Part shown: positions 16,960 to 25,605 of the stretch, piece by piece
Layout of the letters: each line of letters opens with the position of its first letter
Numbering within the stretch: the stretch's first letter is position 1
Assembly: GCF_000960995.1 (NCBI RefSeq)
Contig: NZ_CP009434.1
Coordinates: 1,426,001 to 1,490,000 of the forward strand
Reading direction: 5' to 3'
DNA from: Burkholderia glumae LMG 2196 = ATCC 33617
GTDB taxonomy: Bacteria > Pseudomonadota > Gammaproteobacteria > Burkholderiales > Burkholderiaceae
DNA length: 64,000 bases
Translations under genes and position numbers: made by a program
The notes under the pieces: model-generated
Seen by the model: the letters and a program-made list of their open reading frames with translations, nothing else
Told to the model about the DNA's origin: nothing
Databases searched by the model: none

Positions 16960-17475
16960 TCAAACCGGAAATTGCGTCGTCGAGAGGATTTCCTTCAACA
17001 CCACGAAGGTGCGGATCTGCCGAACCCCCGGCAGGTAGAGCAGCTGTTCCGCGTGCAGCCGGTTGAAGGTCTCGCTGTCGCGTGTGCGCACCAGCATGAA
17101 GGCGTCGAATTCGCCTGTCACCACGTGGCATTCCATGCAGCCGGACACCTTCTGTGCGGCCTTCTCGAACGCGGCGAACGACTCGGGCGTCGAGCGGTCC
17201 AGCACCACGCCGATCATCACCAGCATGCCCGCGTTCAACGCCTTCGGCTCGAGCAGCGCGACGATGCCGCGTATCAGTCCGGCCTCCCTGAGCTTCTCCA
17301 CGCGGCGCAGGCAGGCGGGCGGGCTCAGGTTCACGCGCGCGGCCAGCGCCACGTTGGAGATCGACGCGTCGCGCTGCAGCGCGCGCAGGATCGCGCGATC
17401 GACGCGGTCGAGCTCCGCCCCGGCGGCTGCGGCTGCGGCGGTGGCCCGGCTGGTGGTTTTTTTTATTGCGCACAT
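16960..17475 (-). CDS. Lrp/AsnC-family regulator, probable AcdR
   Basis: A 171-residue Lrp-type protein with a helix-turn-helix at about 20-70 (ELDRVDRAILRALQRDASIS, SPPACLRRVEKLREAGLIRG) and a RAM/ligand domain at about 85-160 (VMIGVVLDRSTPESFAAF, CHVVTGEFDAFMLVRTRD). It is divergent from acdS across a 193-bp AT-richer gap. In many proteobacteria ACC deaminase is controlled by a divergent Lrp-type gene called acdR, so this is the best functional guess. The first 18 residues are an Ala/Thr-rich tail unusual for the family. Confidence 0.85.
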   Translation of the reverse strand: MCAIKKTTSRATAAAAAAGAELDRVDRAILRALQRDASISNVALAARVNLSPPACLRRVEKLREAGLIRGIVALLEPKALNAGMLVMIGVVLDRSTPESFAAFEKAAQKVSGCMECHVVTGEFDAFMLVRTRDSETFNRLHAEQLLYLPGVRQIRTFVVLKEILSTTQFPV

Positions 17476-17668
17476 CGGCCAAGAATCCTTTCGAAATTAA
17501 TCCATCCGTGAACCGAGCCTTCGAATCACCGAAAAACAGCCATCGATTTGCAACCCTGATTCGTACAGTCGTTTCTAACATAGTCGCATCGTTTCGGCGA
17601 TGGGCGCGGGCAGCGGCGCCACCGGCGTCGTGCGGAACGTATCCATCCATCCGTTCAAGGAGCGAGAC

Positions 17669-18685
17669 ATGAATCTCCAGAAGTTCCCGCGTTATCCGCT
17701 GACGTTCGGGCCGACGCCGATCCAGCCGCTGCGGCGGCTCAGCGCCCATCTGGGCGGCAAGGTGGAGCTGTATGCGAAGCGCGAGGATTGCAACAGCGGG
17801 CTCGCGTTCGGCGGCAACAAGACCCGCAAGCTCGAATACCTGATCCCGGACGCGATCGCGCAGGGCGCCGACACGCTGGTGTCGATCGGCGGCGTGCAGT
17901 CGAACCAGACGCGCCAAGTGGCGGCGGTGGCGGCGCATCTCGGCATGAAGTGCGTGCTGGTGCAGGAGAACTGGGTCAACTATTCGGACGCGGTCTACGA
18001 CCGGGTCGGCAACATCCAGATGTCGCGCATGATGGGCGCCGACGTGCGGCTGGTGCCGGACGGCTTCGACATCGGCATCCGCAAGAGCTGGGAGGACGCG
18101 CTGGCCGAAGTACGCGCGGCCGGCGGCAAGCCGTATCCGATTCCGGCCGGCTGCTCGGAGCATCCGCTCGGCGGCCTGGGCTTCGTCGCCTTCGCCGAGG
18201 AAGTGCGCGCGCAGGAGGTGGAACTCGGAATTCGCTTCGACTACATCGTGGTGTGCTCGGTCACGGGCAGCACGCAGGCCGGCATGGTGGTGGGTTTCGC
18301 GGCGGACGGGCGCGCCGACCGGGTGATCGGCATCGACGCCTCGGCCAAGCCGGCGCAAACGCGCGAGCAGATCCTGCGCATCGCGCGCGGCACGGCCGAT
18401 CGCGTCGAGCTGGGCCGCGACATCGGCGAGGCGGACGTGGTGCTCGACGAGCGCTTCGGCGGCCCCGAATACGGCCTGCCCAGCGACGGCACGCTCGAGG
18501 CGATCCGCCTGAGCGCCAGGCTCGAAGGCATGCTGACCGACCCGGTCTACGAAGGCAAGTCGATGCACGGCATGATCGAGAAGGTGCGGCTCGGCGAGTT
18601 CCCGGCCGGCGCCAAGGTGCTCTACGCGCATCTGGGCGGCGTGCCGGCGCTGAGCGCCTACAGCTATCTGTTCCGCGACGGCTGA
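17669..18685 (+). CDS. acdS: 1-aminocyclopropane-1-carboxylate deaminase
   Basis: A 338-residue fold-type II PLP enzyme that splits ACC, the plant ethylene precursor, into 2-oxobutanoate and ammonia. The PLP lysine is K51 (FGGNKTRKLEYL). The two residues used to tell true ACC deaminases from D-cysteine desulfhydrase look-alikes are both correct: E295 (DPVYEGKSMHGM) and L322 (YAHLGGVPALSAYSY). Length is exactly that of characterised AcdS proteins. AAGGAG precedes ATG 17669. With the divergent Lrp-family gene it forms the usual acdR-acdS pair and indicates a plant-associated lifestyle. Confidence 0.95.
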   Translation: MNLQKFPRYPLTFGPTPIQPLRRLSAHLGGKVELYAKREDCNSGLAFGGNKTRKLEYLIPDAIAQGADTLVSIGGVQSNQTRQVAAVAAHLGMKCVLVQENWVNYSDAVYDRVGNIQMSRMMGADVRLVPDGFDIGIRKSWEDALAEVRAAGGKPYPIPAGCSEHPLGGLGFVAFAEEVRAQEVELGIRFDYIVVCSVTGSTQAGMVVGFAADGRADRVIGIDASAKPAQTREQILRIARGTADRVELGRDIGEADVVLDERFGGPEYGLPSDGTLEAIRLSARLEGMLTDPVYEGKSMHGMIEKVRLGEFPAGAKVLYAHLGGVPALSAYSYLFRDG

Positions 18686-18841
18686 GGCCGGTGCCGGCCG
18701 AGGCCGCCGGCGTGTGATCAGGCTTCGTGATCACCCGATCAGCAATCACCATTGGCAAGGCCCGGCCGCCTGCGGTCTACTGGGCGTCCGTCGCAGCGCG
18801 CCGATTTCCGGCGCGCGCGGCTCGGGGATTCGGAGGCAGGC

Positions 18842-19615
18842 ATGGCAGACGTGAGCACCCTGTTCCGGCTGGACGGGCGCCGTGCGCTGGTGACCCGCTC
18901 GGGACGCGGCATCGGCCTCGCACTGGCGCGCGGACTCGCGCAAGCCGGCGCGAGCGTCGTGATCAACGATCGCAATCCCGGGAAGGCCGCCGCGCTCGCG
19001 GCCGGCTTGCGCGACGCGGGCTTCGACGCCTCGCACGCGGTGTTCGACGTGACCGACTCGGCGCAGGCCACCGCCGCGATCGACGCGTTCGAGGCCGAGG
19101 CCGGCGCCATCGAGATTCTCGTCAACAACGCGGGCATCCAGCGCCGCGCGCCGCTCGACCAGTTCGAGGACGCCGACTGGCACGCGCTGATGCGCGTCAA
19201 CCTGGACGGCGCATTCATCGTCTCGCGCGCGCTGGCGCGCCACATGATCCCGCGCGGGCGCGGCAAGATCATCAACATCTGCTCGGTGCAGAGCGAAATC
19301 GCGCGGCCCTCGATCGCGCCGTATGCGGCCTCGAAGGGCGCGCTGCGGATGCTGACCAAGGGCATGTGCGCGGACTGGGCGCGCCACGGCATCCAGGCCA
19401 ACGGCCTCGCGCCGGGCTACTTCGAGACCGAGCTGAACCAGGCGCTGGTCGCCGATCCGGCGTTCAACGACTGGATCTGCAAGCGCACGCCGGCCGGCCG
19501 CTGGGGCCGCGTCGAGGAGCTGTGCGGCGCGGCCGTGTTCCTCGCCTCGCCGGCGGCCGATTTCATCAACGGCCAGACGCTGTTCGTCGACGGCGGCCTG
19601 ACGAGCGTGGTCTGA
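18842..19615 (+). CDS. SDR oxidoreductase, gluconate 5-dehydrogenase type
   Basis: A 257-residue classical short-chain dehydrogenase. It has NNAG (ILVNNAGIQRRAPL), the catalytic Ser/Tyr/Lys in ICSVQSEIARPSIAPYAASK, and a C-terminal INGQTLFVDGGL. Q(R/S)RAPLxxFxDxDW and CSVQSE(I/L)ARP are typical of gluconate 5-dehydrogenase (IdnO/Gno). The nucleotide-binding motif reads TRSGRGIG rather than TGxxxGIG: the first Gly is Arg (codon CGC at about 18895), one base from GGC. It lies 57 bp before the idonate-dehydrogenase-like gene, its usual pathway partner. Confidence 0.85.
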   Translation: MADVSTLFRLDGRRALVTRSGRGIGLALARGLAQAGASVVINDRNPGKAAALAAGLRDAGFDASHAVFDVTDSAQATAAIDAFEAEAGAIEILVNNAGIQRRAPLDQFEDADWHALMRVNLDGAFIVSRALARHMIPRGRGKIINICSVQSEIARPSIAPYAASKGALRMLTKGMCADWARHGIQANGLAPGYFETELNQALVADPAFNDWICKRTPAGRWGRVEELCGAAVFLASPAADFINGQTLFVDGGLTSVV

Positions 19616-19672
19616 GCGCCGCGCGTTCCGGCATGGCTGCGTTCCCGCATTGAGAATCAGGAGGAAACATCC

Positions 19673-20743
19673 ATGAGACTGCGCTGCATGTGTCTCGTCA
19701 TTCACGCGCCGAACGATCTGCGCTACGAGCCGGCCGAGGTCGAGGCGCCCGGCCCGGGGCAGGTGCGCGTGCAGGTCGCGATGGGCGGCATCTGCGGCTC
19801 GGACCTGCATTACTTCCGCCACGGCGGGTTCGGCGCGATCCGCTTGCAGCAGCCGATGATTCTCGGCCACGAGGTGGCGGGCACGGTGGTCGAGACCGGC
19901 GAGGGCGTGAGCGGCGTGCGGGTGGGCGAGCGCGTGGCGGTCAACCCGAGCCGGCCCTGCGGCGCGTGCCGATACTGCCTCGAAGGGCTGCCGAACCAGT
20001 GTCTCGACATGCGCTTCTACGGTAGCGCGATGCGCATGCCGCACATCCAGGGCGCGTTTCGCGGCGTGCTGGTCTGCGATGCGGCGCAGTGCGCGAAGCT
20101 GGCCGACCAGGTGCCGTTCTCGATCGCCGCGCTGGCCGAGCCGTTCGCGGTCGGCCTGCACGCCGTGTCGCGCGCCGGCGCGCTGCTCGGGCGGCGCGTG
20201 CTGGTGTCCGGCTGCGGGCCGATCGGCGCGCTGGTGGCGGCGGCGGCCCGTGTCCACGGCGCGCGCGAGGTGGTGGCCACCGACGTGGTGGACGAGCCGC
20301 TCGCGGTGGCCAAGGCGCTCGGCGCGGATCGCGCGATCAACGTCGCGGCCGATCCCGACTGGACGAAGTCGTTCGCGGCCGACAAGGGCAGCTTCGACGT
20401 GGTGATCGAGTGCTCGGGCAGCGAGCGCGCGCTGCGCGACGGGCTCGAGGTGCTGCGTCCGCGCGGCGTGGTGGTGCAGCTCGGCCTCGGCGGCGACGTG
20501 GCGATCCCGCAGAACGTGGTGGTGGCCAAGGAGCTGACGATCTGCGGCTCGTTCCGCTTCCATGCCGAGTTCGCGCTGGCCGTGCAACTGATCAACGAGG
20601 GGCGCGTGGATCTGGCGCCGGCCATCACGCGCGTGTTCCCGGCGCGCGAGGCGGGCGACGCGTTCGCGCTGGCGGGCGACCGGCGCCGCGCGATGAAGGT
20701 GCTGATCGATTTCCAGGACGCGCCGGCCGATGCCGGCGCCTGA
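19673..20743 (+). CDS. zinc alcohol dehydrogenase, L-idonate 5-dehydrogenase type
   Basis: A 356-residue medium-chain dehydrogenase. The catalytic zinc region is GGICGSDLHYFRHGGFGAIR with GHEVAGTVVE following; the structural zinc Cys set is PCGACRYCLEGLPNQCLDMR; the NAD(P) motif is VSGCGPIGALVAAAA. FRHGGFGxIRLxxPMILGHE is characteristic of L-idonate 5-dehydrogenase (IdnD). AGGAGG precedes ATG 19673. With the preceding SDR it would interconvert L-idonate, 5-ketogluconate and D-gluconate, linking sugar-acid uptake by the TRAP system to central metabolism (the link to the TRAP operon is inference). Confidence 0.88.
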   Translation: MRLRCMCLVIHAPNDLRYEPAEVEAPGPGQVRVQVAMGGICGSDLHYFRHGGFGAIRLQQPMILGHEVAGTVVETGEGVSGVRVGERVAVNPSRPCGACRYCLEGLPNQCLDMRFYGSAMRMPHIQGAFRGVLVCDAAQCAKLADQVPFSIAALAEPFAVGLHAVSRAGALLGRRVLVSGCGPIGALVAAAARVHGAREVVATDVVDEPLAVAKALGADRAINVAADPDWTKSFAADKGSFDVVIECSGSERALRDGLEVLRPRGVVVQLGLGGDVAIPQNVVVAKELTICGSFRFHAEFALAVQLINEGRVDLAPAITRVFPAREAGDAFALAGDRRRAMKVLIDFQDAPADAGA

Positions 20744-20919
20744 TGCCTGCAGCGTGCGGCGGCCCGGCCCCTGACAGCGACGGCGGGGCCGCGGCGGGCG
20801 CCTCGGTCGTGCGCTGCGGCAGAGGAAGCCGTCTAGTTTTCCTGCATGGCGCCGGTGCCGGCCGATGCTAAGCTGCGAACCACCTTGTCATCGTTCAATG
20901 TCAACAATGGAGACTGGAA

Positions 20920-21291
20920 ATGATTCGTTCGCAACTCTGCCTGGTCATCGTCGCGCTGCTGCCGTTCGTCTGGACCGCCTGCGCGAAGGCCCGCGCGGGC
21001 TACGACAATCGCGCGCCGCGTGACTACCTGGCCAAGCTCGAAGGCTGGCGACGCCGCGCGGCGGCCGCCCATCAGAACGCCTGGGAGGCGCTCGCGCTGT
21101 TCACCGCGGCGCTGGTGGTGGCCTGGCACGACGGCGCGAACGCGGCGCGCGTCGATCAGCTGGCCACCGCGTTCGTTGCGCTGCGCGTGCTGCATGGGGT
21201 CGTCTACATCGCGAACTGGGCGGCGCTGCGCACGCTGGTCTGGTGTGCCGGGATGGTCTGCGTCGTCTGGCTGTTCTTCGTCGCGCCCTGA
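20920..21291 (+). CDS. MAPEG-family small membrane protein
   Basis: A 123-residue protein with four hydrophobic helices: LCLVIVALLPFVWTACAKAR, WEALALFTAALVVAW, VALRVLHGVVYIANWAALRT and WCAGMVCVVWLFFVAP. The helix 2 start AHQNAWEAL(A)LF and the later RVLHGVVYIANW fit the bacterial MAPEG family (membrane-associated proteins in eicosanoid and glutathione metabolism, YecN-like). Their bacterial role is poorly known. GGAGACTGGAAATG provides the SD. Monocistronic. Confidence 0.8.
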   Translation: MIRSQLCLVIVALLPFVWTACAKARAGYDNRAPRDYLAKLEGWRRRAAAAHQNAWEALALFTAALVVAWHDGANAARVDQLATAFVALRVLHGVVYIANWAALRTLVWCAGMVCVVWLFFVAP

Positions 21292-21325
21292 AGGCGGCCG
21301 TCGCGGACGGCGCGCGGCGGCGCGC

Positions 21326-22231
21326 TCAACGCACGCCGCCGGCCACCCAGTCGCGCACCGCCTGCGTGAACAGGCGTAGCGGCGCGGGCGGATGGCGGTT
21401 GGCCGGGTAATAGAGCGCGAGCCCCGGCAGCGGCACGCTCCAGGCGTCGAGCAGCGCGATCAGCCGCCCGCTCGCCAGGTGTTCCTCGATCTGGCTCTCG
21501 GGCACCCAGGCCACGCCGATGCCGGCCAGGGCGGCCTCGATCATCGCGTTCGGGTTGCCGAGCGTCAGCGGCCCGTTCACGTCGAGGCTGCAGGTCTTGC
21601 CGTCGAGCTGGAAATCCCAGCGCAACAGCGCGCCGCTTTCGAAGCGGTGGCGGATGCAGCGGTGCTGCATCAGGTCGGCGGGCCGCTCGGGGGCCGGATG
21701 GCGCGCCAGATAGGCGGGCGAGGCCACGGCGATGAAGCGCATGTCCGGGCCGAAGCGCACCGCGATCATGTCGCGCGGCACGTCGTCGAGCGCGCGGATG
21801 CCGGCATCGAAACCTTCCGCGACGATGTCGATGAGCCGCGTATCGGTGACGAACTCGACATGGATGTCCGGATAGCGCAGCAGGAAGTCGGGCAGCACGT
21901 GGCGGATCAGGAGGCGCGCGGAAGTCTCCGGCGCGTTGATCCTGACCGAGCCGCTCGGCCGGTTCTGCGCGGTGGAGACTTCGTCCACGGCGCTCTCGAG
22001 GTCGCTCAGCGCCGGGCCCACGCGGTGCAGCAGGCGCTCGCCCGCCTCGGTCAGCGCGACCGAGCGCGTGGTGCGGTTGAACAGGCGCACGCCGAGGCGC
22101 GCCTCCAGGCTGCGCATCGCGTGGCTCAGCGCCGACGGCGAGACCGCCAGCGCGCGCGCCGCCGCGCGAAAGCTGCGCTGCTCGGCGATCGCGACGAACG
22201 CCGTCAGTTCGGACAGGCCGGCTCGTAACAT
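21326..22231 (-). CDS. LysR-family transcriptional regulator
   Basis: A 301-residue regulator with its helix-turn-helix at 1-62 (LSELTAFVAIAEQRSFRAAA, SPSALSHAMRSLEARLGVRL, FNRTTRSVALTEAGERLL) and an effector domain from about 90. The SALSHAMRxLE and NRTTRSVALTEAG pattern is that of the large AaeR/DmlR-like group, often linked to oxidoreductases. The frame is open 84 bases upstream, but ATG 22231 fits the family. It is convergent with the MAPEG gene; upstream is a 490-bp gap, so the target is not obvious. Confidence 0.9.
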   Translation of the reverse strand: MLRAGLSELTAFVAIAEQRSFRAAARALAVSPSALSHAMRSLEARLGVRLFNRTTRSVALTEAGERLLHRVGPALSDLESAVDEVSTAQNRPSGSVRINAPETSARLLIRHVLPDFLLRYPDIHVEFVTDTRLIDIVAEGFDAGIRALDDVPRDMIAVRFGPDMRFIAVASPAYLARHPAPERPADLMQHRCIRHRFESGALLRWDFQLDGKTCSLDVNGPLTLGNPNAMIEAALAGIGVAWVPESQIEEHLASGRLIALLDAWSVPLPGLALYYPANRHPPAPLRLFTQAVRDWVAGGVR

Positions 22232-22721
22232 GGATGAAGATTTCTCGATTGTGCCCGTCAAGTCGACCGGATTGTCGCGTGCAGCGTAGCACCGCGGCCG
22301 CCTGCTGTCTTGCACGACGGCGGCATCGCGCGGCCGCGCGCCGCGCTGAGCGCCGCATCATTTGGTCGGCCGGGCGGACGCCTGCGCCGTCCGTGAAGCA
22401 TCGCTTGCGCGGCCCGCTGCCGTGTGCCGCGAGCCCTTGCCCTGGCACCGCGTCGCTCCGGCCGAAGCCGCCGGGCAGCGGCTGGGCAGTGGCCGGGCGC
22501 GCTTCGCGCGTTACGAGCCCCTGAAAACGGCAAGGCCCCGTTCGTTGCCGACGGGGCCTTGCCGCTTCCGGCGCGCGCGGCGCCGCGCGATGCGCGGGGC
22601 CGAAACGCCTGCGCCCGCCTGGTGCGGGTCGGGAAAAAGCACCCTCGCCGCCACGGGGGCATGACAGGCGAGGGTCAAGGGTAGAGCGTTACGATTGCAA
22701 TGCTTGGCTGGCCGCCTCGCC
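22232..22721. other. 490-bp gap upstream of lysR and downstream of ahpF
   Basis: Apart from the hairpin at 22529-22563 (terminator entry) I see no gene. The remainder is GC-rich with only chance frames. It must contain the promoter of the LysR gene near 22240-22330, where no clear -10/-35 pair stands out. Confidence 0.4.
22529..22563 (-). terminator. hairpin terminator after ahpF
   Basis: GGCAAGGCCCCGT (22529-22541) and ACGGGGCCTTGCC (22551-22563) form a perfect 13-bp stem. Read on the minus strand, in the direction of ahpF transcription, it is followed by GTTTTC, a short U-tract. It lies 160 bp past the ahpF stop. Confidence 0.6.
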
Positions 22722-24314
22722 TCAGGCGGCGACGGCTTCGCCGGCCTGCGCGGCGGCGGGCGCCTCGACGTCCTGGCGGATCAGGTGGTCGAAGGCCGAC
22801 AGCGAGGCCTTCGCGCCTTCGCCGACCGCGATCACGATCTGCTTGTACGGCACCGTGGTCACGTCGCCGGCGGCGAACACGCCCGGCAGCGAGGTGGCGC
22901 CGCGCGCATCCACCACGATCTCGCCATGCTTCGACAGCTCGATCGTGCCCTTCAGCCACTCCGTGTTCGGCACCAGGCCGATCTGCACGAACACGCCTTC
23001 GAGTTCGATGCGCTTCGTTTCGCCGGTCGTGCGCTCCAGGTAGACGAGGCCGTTCAGCTTCTGGCCGTCGCCGAGCAGTTCCTTGGTCTGCGCGCTGGTG
23101 ATGATCGTCACGTTCTTGAGGCTGCGCAGCTTGCGTTGCAGCACTTCGTCGGCGCGCAGCGCCTCGCCGAATTCGATCAGCGTCACTTCACGGACGATGC
23201 CGGCCAGGTCGATCGCGGCTTCCACGCCCGAGTTGCCGCCGCCCACCACGGCCACCCGCTTGCCCTTGAACAGCGGGCCGTCGCAGTGCGGGCAGTAGGC
23301 CACGCCCTTGTTGCGGTACTCGCGCTCGCCCGGCACGTTCAGCTCGCGCCAGCGGGCACCCGTCGAGAGGATCACCGACTTGGCCTTCAGCGTCGCGCCG
23401 TTTTCGAGGCGGATCTCGTTGATCGCGCCCGGCACGAGCGCGGTGGCGCGCTGCACGTCCATGATGTCGACGTCATATTGCTTCACGTGCTGCTCCAGCG
23501 CGACCGCGAACTTCGGCCCTTCGGTTTCCTGCACGGAGATGAAGTTCTCGATCGCCATCGTGTCGAGCACCTGGCCGCCGAAGCGCTCGGCCACCACGCC
23601 GGTGCGGATGCCCTTGCGCGCCGCGTAGATCGCCGCCGCCGCGCCGGCCGGGCCGCCGCCGACGATCAGCACGTCGAACACGTCCTTCTTGTCCAGTTCC
23701 TTCGCGGCCCGGGCGCTGGCGCCGGTATCGAGCTTCGCGAGGATTTCCTTGACGCTGCTGCGGCCCTGGCCGAAGTGCTGGCCGTTCACGAACATGGTCG
23801 GCACGGCCATGATCTGGCGTTCGTCCACTTCGTTCTGGAACAGCGCGCCGTCGATCGCCACGTGGCGGATGCGCGGGTTCAGCAGCGCCATCACGTTCAG
23901 CGCCTGCACCACTTCCGGGCAGTTCTGGCAGCTCAGCGAGAAATACGTCTCGAAGGAGAAATCGCCTTCGAGGTTGCGGATCTGCTCGATCGTCGCGTCG
24001 TCGAGCTTGAGCGGATGGCCGCCCACCTGCAGCAGCGCGAGCACGAGCGAGGTGAATTCATGCCCCATCGGGATACCCGCGAAGCGGATGCCGGTGGGCT
24101 TGCCGGGCTCGCCGATCGAGAACGACGGCTTGCGTTCGGCGTCGTCGCGGCGCTCCACGACGCTCACGCGCGGCGACAGCGAGCCGATCTCGTTGAGCAG
24201 CTCGATCAGCTCCTTCGACTTGGCGCCGTCGTCGAGCGAGGCGACGAGTTCGATCGGGCGGGTGATCTTGTCGAGGTACGACTTCAACTGGTTCTTGAGA
24301 TTGGCGTCGAGCAT
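22722..24314 (-). CDS. ahpF: alkyl hydroperoxide reductase subunit F
   Basis: A 530-residue flavoprotein that passes electrons from NADH to AhpC. The N-terminal tandem thioredoxin-fold part carries the CxxC SLSCQNCPEVV (about residues 129-132); the FAD motif is VLIVGGGPAGAAAAIYAARK; the second redox CxxC is GVAYCPHCDGPLF; the NADH motif is VAVVGGGNSGVEAAIDLAG; and GVFAAGDVTTVPYKQI ends the FAD domain. Both redox pairs and family length are intact. It follows ahpC with a 118-bp gap, so it is probably co-transcribed and peroxide-responsive. Confidence 0.97.
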   Translation of the reverse strand: MLDANLKNQLKSYLDKITRPIELVASLDDGAKSKELIELLNEIGSLSPRVSVVERRDDAERKPSFSIGEPGKPTGIRFAGIPMGHEFTSLVLALLQVGGHPLKLDDATIEQIRNLEGDFSFETYFSLSCQNCPEVVQALNVMALLNPRIRHVAIDGALFQNEVDERQIMAVPTMFVNGQHFGQGRSSVKEILAKLDTGASARAAKELDKKDVFDVLIVGGGPAGAAAAIYAARKGIRTGVVAERFGGQVLDTMAIENFISVQETEGPKFAVALEQHVKQYDVDIMDVQRATALVPGAINEIRLENGATLKAKSVILSTGARWRELNVPGEREYRNKGVAYCPHCDGPLFKGKRVAVVGGGNSGVEAAIDLAGIVREVTLIEFGEALRADEVLQRKLRSLKNVTIITSAQTKELLGDGQKLNGLVYLERTTGETKRIELEGVFVQIGLVPNTEWLKGTIELSKHGEIVVDARGATSLPGVFAAGDVTTVPYKQIVIAVGEGAKASLSAFDHLIRQDVEAPAAAQAGEAVAA

Positions 24315-24432
24315 GATGATTCGGATTCCGTAATGTTTTTGGCACCTCGCCGGCGGGCGAGGGGGCGTGCGGCGCGAGGGCCGCACGGCGGAGCGCCTCG
24401 CGGCGCCCCGGTCCGTCTGATGCGAACGACGC

Positions 24433-24996
24433 TTAGATCTTGCCGACCAGGTCGAGCGACGGGGTCAGCGTTTCGGCGCCCGGCGTCCACTTCGCGGGGC
24501 AGACTTCACCCGGGTGCGAGGCGACGTATTGAGCGGCCTGCACCTTGCGCAGCAGTTCGCCTGCGTCGCGGCCGATGCCGTTGTCGTGGATTTCAGCGAT
24601 CTTGATCTCGCCTTCCGGGTTGATCACGAACGTGCCGCGCAGCGCCAGGCCTTCTTCCTCGATCAGCACGTCGAACGCGCGTGCCAGCGTGGCCGTCGGG
24701 TCGCCGACCAGCGGGTACTTGATCTTCGCGATCGTGTCCGAGGTGTCGTGCCATGCCTTGTGCGTGAAGTGCGTATCGGTCGACACGCCGTAGATCTCGA
24801 CGCCCAGCTTCTGGAATTCTTCGTAACGATCGGCCAGGTCGCCCAGCTCCGTCGGGCACACGAACGTGAAGTCCGCCGGATAGAACACGACGACCGACCA
24901 CTTGCCCTTCAGCGATTCGTCGCTGACGGGAACGAAGTCGCCGTTGTGATATGCGGTTGCCTTGAACGGTTTGATCTGGCTGTTGATGATCGGCAT
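24433..24996 (-). CDS. ahpC: alkyl hydroperoxide reductase subunit C (2-Cys peroxiredoxin)
   Basis: A 187-residue typical 2-Cys peroxiredoxin. The peroxidatic Cys is C47 (YPADFTFVCPTELGDL) and the resolving Cys C166 (HPGEVCPAKWTPG). It reduces H2O2, organic peroxides and peroxynitrite, and is re-reduced by AhpF encoded next. Codon choice is unusually uniform, as expected of a highly expressed gene. The upstream region is AT-richer than its surroundings and could bind OxyR, though I could not find a convincing site. Confidence 0.97.
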   Translation of the reverse strand: MPIINSQIKPFKATAYHNGDFVPVSDESLKGKWSVVVFYPADFTFVCPTELGDLADRYEEFQKLGVEIYGVSTDTHFTHKAWHDTSDTIAKIKYPLVGDPTATLARAFDVLIEEEGLALRGTFVINPEGEIKIAEIHDNGIGRDAGELLRKVQAAQYVASHPGEVCPAKWTPGAETLTPSLDLVGKI

Positions 24997-25605
24997 TTGG
25001 GTCTTCCTTTGGTCAGTGAGTGATCAGGAGCGGCCAGTATGACGATTGGGGGAGCGAATGTGAAATTGCTTGTTTCAATGACGGGGATCGAGATTTTCTA
25101 TCTATCTCGAATTTTGGATAGCGTGAGGCTCGGGCCGGGTCGGGAGACCGGGCGCCGGCGCACGCGAAGCGGCGGGGGCAGGGCGCAGCGCCTTGCCGCG
25201 TCAGCTTCGGATGCCTCGCCGGGGGCGCGGGGCGGATGGCGCCGAGAGGTTCGGCGCGAGATGCGATGCCGCGTCGAAGTAACGCGAACACCGGATTTTC
25301 GCCGATTCGCGGATGGCCGTCCAGTGCCAATCGGAGGCGCCGCGATCGCGCTTCGAGGGATGTGACGCGGGCGTGACGAAGCTCGAAGCGCCGTCGTTGT
25401 GCTGCCGCCCGTTTCCGGGGTGGGGGGCGGCCAGGCAAGCCGCGGCGACGGCGAACCGGACGACAACGAAACGACGCGGCGCCGACGGGCAGGCGGCGCG
25501 CGCCGGGGGCCGGGGCGGGCGGCGGTAGAAGGTAGAATGCCGGTTTTCCCAAATTCCTCCGCGCCGCCGCGAGCCGGCTCGCGCGCGGAGCGACTTTCAA
25601 GCGCG
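24997..25605. other. 600-bp gap upstream of ahpC; no gene found
   Basis: The first 130 bases (24997-25125) are AT-richer and include CTATCTATCTCG and TTGGATAG, probably the ahpC promoter. From 25125 to 25600 it is GC-rich with frames showing no protein-like composition. The promoter of the YecA-like gene should lie at its right end, but no strong motif is seen. Confidence 0.4.

Noticed and set aside
25060..25135. Possible OxyR site upstream of ahpC (CTATCTATCTCG, TTGGATAG)
   Set aside because: Only one ATAG-N7-C(G)AT half fits the ATAG-N7-CTAT tetrad spacing; the other halves do not align, so it was not called as a feature.
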